A stretch of DNA of 31,614 bases, taken from assembly GCA_009602725.1 (NCBI GenBank), contig WELB01000090.1, positions 1 through 31,614 on the forward strand, written 5' to 3'. The notes under the pieces are model-generated. The model was not told where the DNA came from, ran no database searches, and worked only from the letters and a program-made list of their open reading frames with translations. Origin of the DNA: Spirogloea muscicola (taxonomy: Eukaryota > Streptophyta > Zygnematophyceae > Spirogloeales > Spirogloeaceae). This document shows positions 8,571 through 20,100 of this stretch, in pieces. The position numbers were made by a program, and so were the translations under genes. The stretch's first letter is position 1, and the number at the start of each line of letters is the position of its first letter.

Positions 8571-9149
8571 GCACACAGCCCAGGAACATATTCATTTCGG
8601 ACATCGCTTCAACTCTTCCTCGGCCTCCCACCTAATTGCCTGATTGGGGTGCGCCAGTGCGAGTGCGGCTTCCGTGCAGAGGGTGCTGTGCTCGCCACTC
8701 ACATGCTGAGATGCCCCACTGGACCAGAAGTGGTGGGCATTCACAACCTCCTTCGCGATGCCCTGGCGGGCTTGATGCACGACGCCGGCTACCGTGCGGT
8801 CGTGGAAGTCAACAATATCATGCCTATCACCACGGACGCCCAGGGACGTCATCATCGCCGCACACTTGACATTGTGGGCGTGCAACCTGGTGGAGGACCA
8901 CGGGCCCTGGTCGACGTTGTTGTTACGGAGGCATATAAAGGCCCAGCATCAACACACATTGCTGGGCACGCAGTGGGCGGAGCAGAACAAAGAAAAATGC
9001 GGCATTACTCCGATGACCCCCAATGCGATCAACTCCTGCCAGCTGCAATCGACATCTTTGGCTGTCTGGGTCCTCGCTTCCACACTCTGCTTCAAAACAT
9101 TGCCAATCTAGGCTACACTCACGTGCAGATGTGTTTCCGGCTGAGATAG
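8571..9149 (+). pseudogene. Retrotransposon C-terminal zinc finger and endonuclease region, copy 1
   Basis: The frame is open from 8571 to TAG 9147-9149. In order it has: a hydrophobic LGLPPNCLIGV lead-in; a zinc-finger-like C-x-C-x11-H-x3-C (CECG ... HMLRC); IHNLLRDAL; then RRTLDIVG, ALVDVVVTEAY and EQRKMRHY. This order (Cys/His finger, H/R-helix, PD-(D/E)xK-like Asp and DVxVT, then E..K) is that of the restriction-like endonuclease tail of non-LTR retrotransposons, which nicks the target DNA. No own start codon is convincing, so it is the detached 3' end of the RT protein upstream, in another frame. Endonuclease assignment is by motif order only. Confidence 0.65.
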
Positions 9150-9251
9150 GCTTGCCAGCTGCATATTTGTCGCTCTTGCGATAACGAGTTTCGGCCTGTT
9201 TGCAGCGTGCTCAGGCTAGTGCCTTGCACCAGAAAGCTGGGCGAGCTCTAG

Positions 9252-9420
9252 TAGGTGGCACAAGGGCTCCGTTCCTGGCATCTGGTATTCATGCATCGAG
9301 TAGTGACCTTTATGTTTTGACCCGTGGTTATTGAGCGGGTCAATCTGCTGTAGGTTATGTAGACTCTAGATGTGCTTGCCTTTGTACCTGGCCATTTGGC
9401 CTACATCTCTTTCTAATACA
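9252..9420 (+). mobile_element. Second copy of the 7679-7854 element
   Basis: Nearly identical to the insertion in the RT gene over about 168 bp, starting TAGGTGGCA and ending near TTTCTAATACA. It includes the same SSDLYVLTRGY peptide and stop (9332-9334). No clear target duplication could be read around this copy. Confidence 0.75.
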
Positions 9421-9477
9421 TGGTCTTCCCCCCGGGGCGGCGGCGTGGTCAAGTGCGCTCCCCCTCTACACTACCGA

Positions 9478-9627
9478 ATGCGTTTTTCTATGTGCCTACA
9501 GTCCCAGGCGATTGCCTTGCATCGCCGGTCTGGTCGCGCCCTTGCAGCAGCCTCTGGTATGCGCAGCGGGGTTGCTCTTCCTCCCCTCAGCTCATCTGAC
9601 TTCCTACTGCTGACACGGGGGTATTGA
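9478..9627 (+). repeat. LTRGY-module copy 7, best-preserved
   Basis: Encodes MRFSMCLQSQAIALHRRSGR, then ALAAASG and SSSDFLLLTRGY with TGA at 9625-9627. The N-part matches copy 2 and the tail matches all other copies. The reverse strand is also open here, so the coding strand is not proven, although the stop after the Tyr codon is kept in seven of eight copies only in this direction. Confidence 0.55.
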
Positions 9628-9745
9628 GGGCGCCCTGTCTGCCTAGCCTTTGGCTCCGTCATGAACACCTGCATGCATCTGGCTGGCAGTTTACAGCCGA
9701 TTCCTCAATATCAGCAGCCGCATTTCTTTCTACGCTGCGCCAACC

Positions 9746-10105
9746 ATGCCCGACGCGGTCTTCAAGACGGCCGTCCACCGGCTCCTAGGCCTCCTCCCTC
9801 CCTGCCTCGTTGGTCTATTGCAGTGTGCGTGCGGAGCCCGCCCCGCCGACGCTGCGGAGCTGGCTGCACACATGCTCCGCTGTGCGCACGGGGGCGAGAG
9901 GACCGGATCCCACGACCTCCTGCGGGACGGCATGCATGGAGTGTTCCTGGAGGCGGGCTACACGGTGGCCGTGGAGAACAGTTCCATCATGCCCATATAG
10001 CTGGGCGCGGACGGTCAGCTCCATACCCGCGGCGCCGACCTGGTCGCCATCCCGCCCGGAGGAGGTCCCCGCATCATCGCGGATGTGGTGACTGCCGGAG
10101 TCTAG
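9746..10105 (+). pseudogene. Retrotransposon zinc finger/endonuclease region, copy 2, with internal stop
   Basis: Parallels copy 1 block by block: LLPPCLVGL lead-in, CACGARP...HMLRC finger, SHDLLRDGM, ENSSIMPI, then after an in-frame TAG (9998-10000) GADLVAIPPGGGPRIIADVV, ending TAG 10103-10105. The internal stop and early end make it a pseudogene. No RT part precedes it, so it comes from a second, 5'-lost element copy. It is more diverged from copy 1 in DNA than the 185-bp elements are from each other. Confidence 0.7.
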
Positions 10106-10127
10106 GCGGAGTGCCTCTTTCCCAGCA

Positions 10128-10169
10128 GCGAGTTATTCGGACTTGCTGCTGCTTACTCGTGGGTACTAA
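10128..10169 (+). repeat. LTRGY-module copy 8 (tail only)
   Basis: Encodes SYSDLLLLTRGY with TAA at 10167-10169. A leader module begins 12 bases later, the same order as after copy 1. Confidence 0.6.
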
Positions 10170-10180
10170 TCTTCCATCTG

Positions 10181-10306
10181 CATCGTCTCGTGTCTAGCTG
10201 TGTATCTTTTCTTTTCGGCACCTTTTGGCTGTTTGGATCTTGTTCTTTTTGGGCTGGCCTTTCCCAGCCCCTCTTCTCTATGGGCGAGCACCTACCCTCG
10301 CCAGGC
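10181..10306 (+). repeat. Leader-module copy 3
   Basis: Same order as copies at 3757 and 5234: CATCGTCTCGTG, CTTGTTC box, TTTGGGCTGGCCTTTCCCAG stem-loop, CTTCTCTATGGGCGAGC, CCAGGC. The stem-loop is best formed here (GGCTGG...CCAGCC). Confidence 0.6.
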
Positions 10307-10451
10307 AGCGCGGCCTGCCAGCGGGAGGCAGCCTCGTCCCAGCACTCCAGCCACTGCCTATTTCCAAAGCTGTTTCTTCAGCATCCGAGCCCTCCCTCCA
10401 TCCTAGTTCACTCTGCAGTCTCTTGTCTCTGGTCTCTACGTTATCCGGCTC

Positions 10452-11034
10452 CTTCAGCCCTTGTTCACTCCGTTGAGCTGGGGTTTCTACAGCCCCCTTG
10501 GAAGAGCTGTTTGATGTTGTGGGCTGGCTTTTCACAGCCCTGAGCTGCCTCTTCTCCCTTCGGGCTGGCCCATTCACAGCAAGCTCCCCCTTTTGGAGGC
10601 ACCTGACGTCCTCGGGCTGACACGGGTTGCTCAGAGGGCCTGAGCTGTCCAGCCTGCGGCTCAGCGTAGTGCAGATACGCTGTGCTGTGCACTTGACCAT
10701 TCCTCGTGGACTGGCCTTTCACAGCCATCGCCCCCATTCTAATCAGCTACATCCCTCTGCAGTCGAAGTGGCAAGTGCACAGCACAGCGTATCTGCACTA
10801 CGCTGAGCCACAGGCTGGACAGCTCAGGCCCTCTGAGTAACCCGTGTCAGCCCGAGGACGTCAGATGCCTCTAAGAGGGGGAACTTGCTGTGAATGGGCC
10901 AGCCCGAAGGGAGGAAGGGAGAAGAGGCAGCTCAGGGCTGTGATAAGCCAGCCCACAAGAAGTCCACAACATCAAACAGCTCTTCCAAGGGGGCTGTTAA
11001 AAACCCAGCTCAACAAAGTGAACAAGGGCTAAAG
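10452..11034. repeat. Large inverted repeat with a 76-bp loop
   Basis: The arm 10452-10695 is repeated as its reverse complement at 10772-11034 with very high similarity. Two small insertions (11 and 8 bases) are present in the right arm only. The loop is 10696-10771. Each arm holds two copies of the GGGCTGGC...CAGCCC hairpin motif. A transcript through it would fold into a long double-stranded RNA. It marks the right border of the transposon island. Confidence 0.85.
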
Positions 11035-11744
11035 ATGCCACGAGATGACATGTGACTTCCATTTCACATGTCAGCACGACATGACAGCACGGAATCGGTG
11101 TTTGCAAGGGCCTTGTCAATATATGCACTCATGGCCTGCTTCGACATGCTAGCAAAGCTTTGCGCCTACACCAACCAGGAATTTTCTGTAGGAGCTCCTA
11201 GATAAGGCCATGACACGAGAAATGCGCCGCAATTTGGGGTAGGTAATGAAGTGTACACAAAGACGACAGTACTGCACCGTGCTGGGCAACCTTGTAGCCG
11301 TTGTCACTCATGGGCGTTGTCCCTATTGCCACGACCCATTTGCGGATGCATTCGACCCCTATTAACCTCGACGACCCCATCACTCTCAAATACCCTCTCT
11401 GTCTTCAGTCTAGCCTTGTTGCCTGCTTCCCACGCGCTCCTCGCCGCTTCTCTAAGTGTCCTCGTGCTCTTGCGTCGCACCCTCACACACTTGTAGCGCC
11501 CCTCTTCACCCCTTCTTGAGACCTACAACTATTGTACTGGACATCCTGAGTACTGTGTGTAGCCGAATGTGTCGTACACTTAATCTGGACACTACTCCTC
11601 CAAAAATAGTGTGTACTGCAATATGCAGCCTAAAGTCTAAAGCCCTCAAGCATCCAGAAGCGTCAAGTGTGCAGGCAAAAGCCTGTGCTTCTGCGCAAAG
11701 AAGGTTGGCACTGCTCCTCCTCTCTAGCTTGACATCAACAAGTC
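11035..11744. other. 3' flank of GCN1
   Basis: No supported gene. The part next to 11745 is presumably GCN1 3' UTR on the minus strand. A plus-strand open frame at 11456-11908 runs antisense into the last GCN1 exon and shows no domain. Confidence 0.5.
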
Positions 11745-14178
11745 TCAGATGCCAATCGTGTCGTCTTCACTTTCGTCACTGTTGTCACTGTGGCAATCCA
11801 AAGGACTGCCTAGTCAGCAGCTTGTGCAATCGATTTTATGGCGTCAACCAGTCATGCAGTTTTGAAAATAATCCCCAGAAGGAGCTCTATCAAGTGTGCC
11901 CAAAGTAGCAGCTGATGGGTGAGCAAATTTGACAAACAGGATACCTCAGCAATGGTAACTTGGCAATGCGTCGTGACTCAAGGCCAGTGAGGTACTTCTG
12001 TGCTGCTTGAACTTCGTCCGGTCCTACACAGTGGTAGCAATGACACAAGGGCGAAAAACAATGCATTAACAAAAAGGAAACAAATGATGCCCCCCACTTG
12101 ATGATCTGTGCATTGACCATCCACGTGCCTGACGAGGTTGATCCGCAACAAAGCACTGCGTCTGTTCCGCAACCACTTAGCTGGTCATACTGTGGGATGT
12201 CTTGCTATGCTACCCATTGCATCACGGGGATACAATGACAAGCTGCTTCATCATGATGGTGTATAACACCAAGCAGCTCAGGACAAGTGATTGCGACCAC
12301 CAGATCAATTCACTTCTTTCAGAGGCAAGTACCCTCTGTAATCTGCAATACTGCCCTGTTGCGTTGCGAGTACCCACCTCTAGAGAGCTGGAAGAAGTGG
12401 AAGGCACAGCGCTCGGCCGCAAGCCGGACTGGCTGACTGCTATCCTTCAAATTAGTGCTCACTGCGGGCCCAAGTTGCTGTCGATGGGGCTGCAAAGCTT
12501 CCGCTTTCGACTACAGCATTGATAATCACAAGCAGAGTCAAGTGCAACTCGTCAATCCTTGTGAGGAGAGTCACCCCACTACTTGCATCAGGGACATAAG
12601 CTGCAGGTTGCAAGTATGGATGGATAATTTGGAGAACAGTACATACACAGCTGCAGTTGAATACCAGAAAGTGAGAACAAATTTCCACGAGCTGGACTCT
12701 GTTGTTAAGGGGGTGTGTATCACCTACCACTTTGTGAAAAATTACAAGAAAAGCAGAGATGCAAGTACTTGCAAGACAATGAGCAGAAGAGGTTCCAACC
12801 TGATCAACTCAGCGGGCTTTACCTTTGAAGAAAGCTTGAGGCTCTTCAGCCCCTTTCGTCGAACATCGCTGGATTCGTCCCTCAGGAGCTCCGAAAGCAG
12901 CGGCACAACTTTCTCGAGCTTCGCACTGGCCAGCATCAGGGGGCCTAGTCCTTCTGCCGCAGCTTCACGCACGGGCACCTGATTGACAAGGAGAGATCAT
13001 CAGACAGGTCTGGCTCGGCGGCCTGCTATTTCGCACACCAGGAAATACAATACCAACTACATGTGGGTAACAAAGCCATGGCCACACAAAGCACATGGAT
13101 GGCATGACATGCAGTGTCACGTCATATCTCTCGGTAAATCTGAGAAACCGGAGCTTTCGGATAGGGGGTCGCTCGAAGGCCAATATGACCTCACGAAGTA
13201 GTCGAGCACCTGCGTACCTTGTCATCGCGCAGTTGTGACTGCACAGTGGGGAGTATCACGTCTATGAGCTCGTCATCTAATACAACTGAGACCGAGTGGG
13301 CAAGGATGGAGGCCAGGGCCAGTGTTGAGCCGTGCCGCAGCTTCCAGAATTGGCTGGTGGCTGTTTGGCACAGGTCTTGCACCACTTCAGCTACATCTTG
13401 TTTACCCAGGGCCTGCATGAGAGTTCCAAGCTCTGATGATCAGTGGGTTCCGATGTGGCTTTCAGGCATGAACCTTAGGGAACTCCAGGCCAGAATGCGG
13501 CCGCCGTCGTGGAAGGCTTAGGCTAGCAATGTACCATGAGTTTCGAATCTCAAGCCCCACAAAGCAGACAACAGGTCAATTATGACGTGCACAAGGTATA
13601 AGTGAGCAACAGCTATTTACAGGCATGAATAGGATGACCAAATAACAATCAAGGCCAGAGTGAGTAAGGGCCAAGCACAAGGCTTGCTTGCCTGATACAC
13701 AATGCCCAGTGTGCGTGCAGCAAGCGACCGGATCTCGTCATCTTCGCTGGGCAGGAGGTCCATCAGGCTCGCGATCACCCGCGACTGTGTCGCAGCGCTC
13801 AGGCTTTTGCCCACGTTGCCCACAACGCCCTTGAGCGCCACCAGCATGGCCTCCTTGACTCCTGCCTCACCATTCTGCTTGCAAGCATCACCAAAGGCTT
13901 GACAATAAGATGATAGGCCAATGCTGAGCTCTGAGGCTCATGAACCTCCGTGAGAAGAGCAACTTGAAAAAATGAAGAGTAACATCATTACTTCTTCATA
14001 GCAGCTACGATGCTCTCTGAACATTGCAAAAACCAATGGCACATGACTTGATCACAACGGCAGATCACCCCCTGTTCTCACCTTGATGCCAGTCAGTAGA
14101 TCTGCAATGAGGGGGTCCAAGCGCGTGCTGAGCTTTGACAGCCGACCCAAGGCCCTCGCTGCACGCGATCGCACCTTC
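11745..14178 (-). other. GCN1: GCN1 exons 49-55: C-terminal HEAT repeats and acidic tail
   Basis: Exons: 14082-14178, 13692-13874, 13218-13412, 12823-12978, 12378-12489, 11945-12023, 11745-11787. Markers: [18 protein letters not shown] and [19 protein letters not shown], then an acidic tail [14 protein letters not shown] and TGA. The tail needs intron 54 (11788-11944, donor GTATCCTG). Without splicing the frame would run to a stop at 11890 and give an unrelated 16-residue end. The acidic ending matches plant GCN1, so splicing is preferred. Confidence 0.9.
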
Positions 14179-17100
14179 CTGCAACAGTGAGGAGGAAGAG
14201 CATGTGTAAGCTCCATGGCTTCAGATGATGGGAAAGTGTAAGGTAAACTTTCAGTCACTGCCACCATGCCTTCATGCCTTCAATCTCTCAGGTCCATGTA
14301 CCATTCCATAGCGGCTCTTTCATCTGCAGTGACATGGTAGAGATATTGGAGAGTCTTACAGGACATAGTGAATATTGAGCAGGCGAACAATGTCCTCAGA
14401 GGCTGCCTCAGCACATTGTGACCAGACTAACCTGGCATGGTCCTGCAGGCACTTGATGAATGTGGTCTGCAGCTGGGGCAGGAACGGCTTGAGCGACATG
14501 CCGCCCTTGTCAATGATGACAGCCAGTGTCCCCAGGATGGCGCTCTTGACCTGCCAGGGGAATCTATCCCCCACGATCCTGATTAACGGCCTGGATGCAC
14601 ACAAACAAGCAAAGATGAGGAGCTTGTTACTATGGGCTCTGCTGCAGCCAGTATGATTAGTCTGACTGGGGCCCGCAACAGAAAGAGCTAGTGAAAACCC
14701 TGCAGAATGTACGAACTGTATCTGTGCTTCGGCATGTACGCACTCGTTCGCCAGTGTACAGTCATATCTACATGCTCCTGTGCAATGGTAATGTTACCAA
14801 AAGTGACAGAATATTGGAAAACTGTAGAAAAGCAGAGGCGCAAGCGAACACGATTTGATGGCACGCTGCTCCCTACCCTGTGATGGGCACTACAAAAGGG
14901 CGGAGGGCGTCGTCGCTGGTCAAGCTGATGAGCTCTCCGAGCCCCTCGGCCGACTGTTCTCTCAGCTCTGCTGACCCACTCATGAGGCCCTGCAGCATCG
15001 GAGCGCGACACATGAAGCCAGGCACGAGGACAGGCAACTGGGTTCGCTTGAATGGTCCAGCATGGCATCAACATGTGCAAATAATATCAACGTTGCCATC
15101 TGCGGCAACAACTTCAATGAGATTGGGGGTACTTGCAATCACTGGCCCTGAGTGTGGGTCAGCGCTAGTGGGCACCTGTAAGTAAATTTGTAGAACTGGC
15201 TGCAAGGCCTTTGGCAGTGTGAAGCCCGGTATGAGGACAGGGCCAGCCTGCAATTGTGCAACAATGTAGAAGGAGGGCCTCATTAAGGTAGATACTGCTG
15301 TTAATACTGATGCTCGGCTCGATGTGACTCCGGTTAGCAACTTTCACCGGCTTCCTACATAGTGCACTTTGTTAGATCATAGTACCTTGCGCTTTCTGCG
15401 CTCCTTATCTCTGGCTGTTGAAACAGCATCCCTGACAACCTTGAGGTACTGGGGAAGGCTTTCCTTGGGCATGGTGCTCGCCAGACTAACAAGCGCGTCC
15501 CAAATAGCCTGCAGTTGGATGTCGCATTCTCTTTAATACCTAAGGTATTCTCAAGGCTCTCGGCGCTTGGTGGCATGAATGCAGTTGAACCTTAGCATAG
15601 GTCACACAGACTAAGTAGATAATCCAGCAAAGGGACAGAATCTTGCACAGGTGTGCAGCACTGACTTTCAGGGCGGCAGGGTCGGTGTCTGTGAGCATGA
15701 CGATGAGGGTGGAGAGAAGGGACGGAAGCTCCTCGTCCATGTCTAGTCTTGTACACTTCAGGAAGAATCCCAGCAGCTCGGCAGAGCCCTTCCTTGTGGT
15801 TGGCTGCCATTTGCAGATCAGCCAGTCAGTGCACCAATTTGATGTCATATGCCATACACCGCAGACCAGGAGAGAGCACTGCACAACAGCTGAAATCGTC
15901 ATCAAAATTGCTAACGAAGAGCAGCCACAGCTTCTTGCAGAGCTGGTCCAATGAGCACGGCAACTGAAAGCACGTCGAAAGTGGTGGCGCTGTGATACTT
16001 ACGGAGGGGTCAGCAAGCCCCTTCATTAGCTCTCCAAGGAGTATGTCAAGGCCATTTTCGTCGACTCCTGAAAGGATAACCTTAGCTGCTGCTTGCGCTG
16101 CTGCTGCCAGCTCAAGCTGTGCCCACCAACAAAAGTAAACTTCAGGGGTATACTTCTGCACCTAATTGCTTGTAGATTTCTATCTGTCCCTCAAAATCGA
16201 TGAAGTTGCTGAGTCCTCCTCACAAGTCCATGAAATTCCTCAGAATTCTATGAATGAACGCCTCTTCTGACTAGGGGATGAGGCCCTCGCTCGTGGTTCT
16301 GCTGCCGACCCAAATGGCAATACTGACCTGGCTTTCATCTCCAACCACAGCCAGCAAGGGCGGGAGCAGCATGGCGAGGTACGATGCGAGCCCCGGCCCA
16401 GCTACTTCAGCAAGTGACCCTAGGGCCCGGACGTTGAACAATCTGTCCAAAGAATAAACAGCTACATATGGTTAGCTAACATGAAAGCTACTATCACCAT
16501 CGAGGACTAACCAAATCCAAATGTCAGAATCTGAACAAGATGAGAATTTATGCCATGTATCTCCTCCTTCTCCTTCGAATGCATTGATGCAATTCCTTAC
16601 TGCTTCCTGCAAGCCATGGTGATACATGGGTAGAGGAAGAAGCATAAAATTGGGATCTTAACAAGCAGCCATGCCCACAAGTCTTCTGACCGCTAGCCGT
16701 ACTTGCGAACACCATAAGACCCCTTTTTAGCTAGTGAGCATGACCTTGATTGATCACAGGACACTGTCTATCAGCTCAGGATCACTCACATCGACTATAA
16801 GAAGTAACATATGTACATAATGACCAATATGAATGCGCGACAACGTCACTCACGTGAATGGCTGTTGAACGAGCTTTGGAAGAATCTGAGGCAGCACTGC
16901 AGCAGTCCGCACACTGCCATAACATCCCAAAATTTGTGAGCTTGCCATTTGCAACTCACGTCACAAGGATAAGAACCTGGAAGAGTTGTTACACGCTTCT
17001 CTGACCTGATAATTTGCTTAAGTCCATCGAGTGCAGCATCTGTGAACTCTGGGTCCTTGAGTGCCGACAAGAGCGCTGGTACAATCTCATCCACAGCTTG

Positions 17101-20100
17101 CACTCCAGCACTCTGTGACATGTCAGTGCAGTCCTACCCCTGTGTTAAGTGGAGAATGCGTGGTGGCTGCTAAATCACAAAGTATTGCATCTGCTCCTTT
17201 CCAGACATATTTTTCAGGAGGTTGACACGATGGAAAATGGATACCCTTGATTGGTGAGCACATCATCCACATACCCTGTATAAGGTGTTGAAGGCCTGCC
17301 CTGCAGCTTCCCGCACTTCTGGGGCTCTGCCAGAAGCAAACCACAGCCTTCAGCTTGCAAAGCAGTAGCATGGTCCTCGTCCAAAAGGAGCTCAACCAAC
17401 TTCCTAGAGTACTGTTAACACTATCTCGTTGGCTACATTGTGAAAAGCTGACCCAAAGAGCAGGCAGACATTACATATTTGCAGGTGCCTATCTCAAGGC
17501 TAAAGCGTCAAAATTGGCGGAATTCTAGGCTGCCAAGTGCTTTGGAGTTGCCTGTCGCAGAGTGCCCTGCGGATCGTTGGGATGAGCTCCGGCATGTAGG
17601 CCGCCAGCTGCTGCTTTCCGGCGCTGCCCATCACTTCGCCGAGGCCGATGCAGACGCCCTGACAGTAAGAATTTCAACTCTGCTATCAGTCCTCAATTTT
17701 ATGTCTGCTCAAACCCCTCAGCAATGAGAGGCAAGGACGACATCCAGTTACAGGTTTCAACCATTCCCCACCTTGTAAACGTCAGCAAGAGTGCTGCCTC
17801 AATTAATACAGCCCTGAACGAGGGGAGCTCTGAGGGCGACGTCATTCCCATCACTTTGAGCAAGCCAATCTAGGATAGGGCAGAAGCATTGACGCTGGTC
17901 ATCATGCTTCTGTCTGACCTGACGTGTGCTGACGGAGTCATCGTCCAAGTCCCTCGCCAAGATTGGTATAATGGAAGGCAACACGCGCTCGCCAAGCTTC
18001 CTCACCAGCTCACCGAGTGACCTTCCAGCCACCTATTGGAGGGACTCACGCCATCAGCACGCCAACAGAAGAGGCAGTTGGTAGGGAAGGCCTTACTGCA
18101 ATTAACGGAGAAAAGGTATACCTATATGTGTTCTAAACATCAGTGAGGAAAATTGAAAATGGGTCACAAGAGCTTCCAGTTGCAAGCAGCGGGGCTACCT
18201 GGCGACGCTCGATGGAGGTCGAAGCCAAGGAGGCGATGAGTGTCCGCATGAGGACCGCCATGATCTCCTTAAGCGTCCTGGGCGTGTTCACCACGACCGT
18301 TTTCCACACATGCAGAGCAGCCTGCAGCAAGGAGTACGCCAGATGAGCAAACACCTTGCAGCAAGGGGCAGGCTGGCAAGCGGAACAGAAGTAGACATGG
18401 ATTACTTCAGCTTGATTTACATGTCCTGATACTCCTGCGAAACCTGACAATGAGGACAAGAGAAGCGCTAATATCCTTCTACTACACAGAAACATTGTAA
18501 TCGACTAAAGTGGTGCCTCTAGTGATTGAAGGAGCAGGGGTCAAACCTGGCGCACGCTGACTGCAACATCCGACCGGATCATGTAGAGGGCGGCCAGCAC
18601 CTCGTTCCTCCTCTCCCTCCCAAGCACCTCAATAATGGCCTTGCCATGCGCCTCGGTCGAGGCGCCCTCATCGTCGCTGCCCCCGTCCACCATGACTTTG
18701 CCAGAAGTGCCTGCAACCTGTTGACAAGCAATGGCGATTCACCAACCAGCAATGGTCCTGATCTCATGAAGACACTCCATAAGGTTAGGCTGTACGCAGC
18801 TGAGTGAAGTGTCATTTGATTTTGACAGACGACAATTTTGGAGATCTTGCAAAGTAACCACCACCCACATACACCGTGCTATGGGCAGCTCGTTAGACAC
18901 CCAAGCCACTTCAGCAGGACAGCTTGTCAAGCAAAGGTTATGAGGCCTACAGACCTTGAAGAGCAAGTCTCCGAGTAGCTCTACGGAGCTCTGCCGGATG
19001 CGCCAGTTGTCGTGGAAGATACCCTCTTCTACGGCAGGCAGCAGCAAGGGGAGCGACCTGACGGCGGACATTTGCAGATATACCAAGTTACAAAGTGCAA
19101 AGCAATATTGACTCCCAGTGTGAAGCATGCTTAAGGCAAAACAGGTGCCTATAAGTGCAAGGAGTCATACGAATTACTCACGAGAGGGCATAATGCTCCA
19201 CAAAGATGTGGCCTGCACCAAGGGAAGTGTCTCGCACGGACTCGTTCTCGTCCGCCAGCCCTGCAAATTGAGATTCACCAAGATGGGGCTTTCTTGTAAA
19301 TATTTCAGAAACAGTCTGATGTTGCGTGGCCGTATCAGTCTGACATTTTTGCACAACCAAATTAGTTTGACTACGCTACATCAATAATGGTCAACTGGAG
19401 GCCAGTAATAATCACTACCATCCAGAATCATAGGGAGGACCCGGCTCAGGTACGGCTGGAACAACTCGCCAAGCGCCCCTGGCAAATACTGCACTCAAGC
19501 ACATCAAACTAAAGAGAATGACGAGAGATGCAGAGAGCACCCAACTGCGATATTTATTGCAGATAAATCTGACTCTCATTAAGCAGCTTCTGCAGGCTTT
19601 GCAATGCCAGGCAGCGCCAACAAGTATCAACTAAAACTCTAAAAACGTCTAACCGCGTAGCAGGGCGACATGGATAAATCGAATGCTGACTAATGTTTGA
19701 CTGCAGACCAACTGGCCCTGATGAGACAGCTGTTATGTAAGCATGACATGGTACCTTGCATAGTGTGAGGTAACCGTCCCGGACACTTGCTCGTGGATGA
19801 GAGCAATTAGCAATCACATCTGGCAACAAAGACTCAAAGTAGCTGATGCCCAGTGCAGCCATAACCTGCACAAGCATTACAGCTCAGCTCTCCACATGCC
19901 CATGGCTAATGCTGGAGGTCAAGGTGTCCAGTTCCACCTGCTATCTTTCTGAGAAACTTGAGGATCAGCTACAGGACAGGCACAAGAAGGCAGCTCAATG
20001 AGGTCACTACGTAGGTGCACAGTAGCAAGACAGAGCAGCAACATTGACACTTACAGTAACTGAAATCTCTTCAGTACCTCACTGAGACCCTGCGCAGCGC

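Noticed and set aside
11456-11908. 150-codon plus-strand open frame, Cys/Ser-rich
   Set aside because: It runs antisense into the last GCN1 exons and 3' flank, has no ATG-based support in the right place and no domain. The minus strand explains its right end.
11890-12023. GCN1 ending at an unspliced stop at 11890-11892
   Set aside because: Splicing at 11945/11787 gives the acidic C-terminal tail seen in plant GCN1 and keeps the phase. The unspliced tail resembles nothing in the family.
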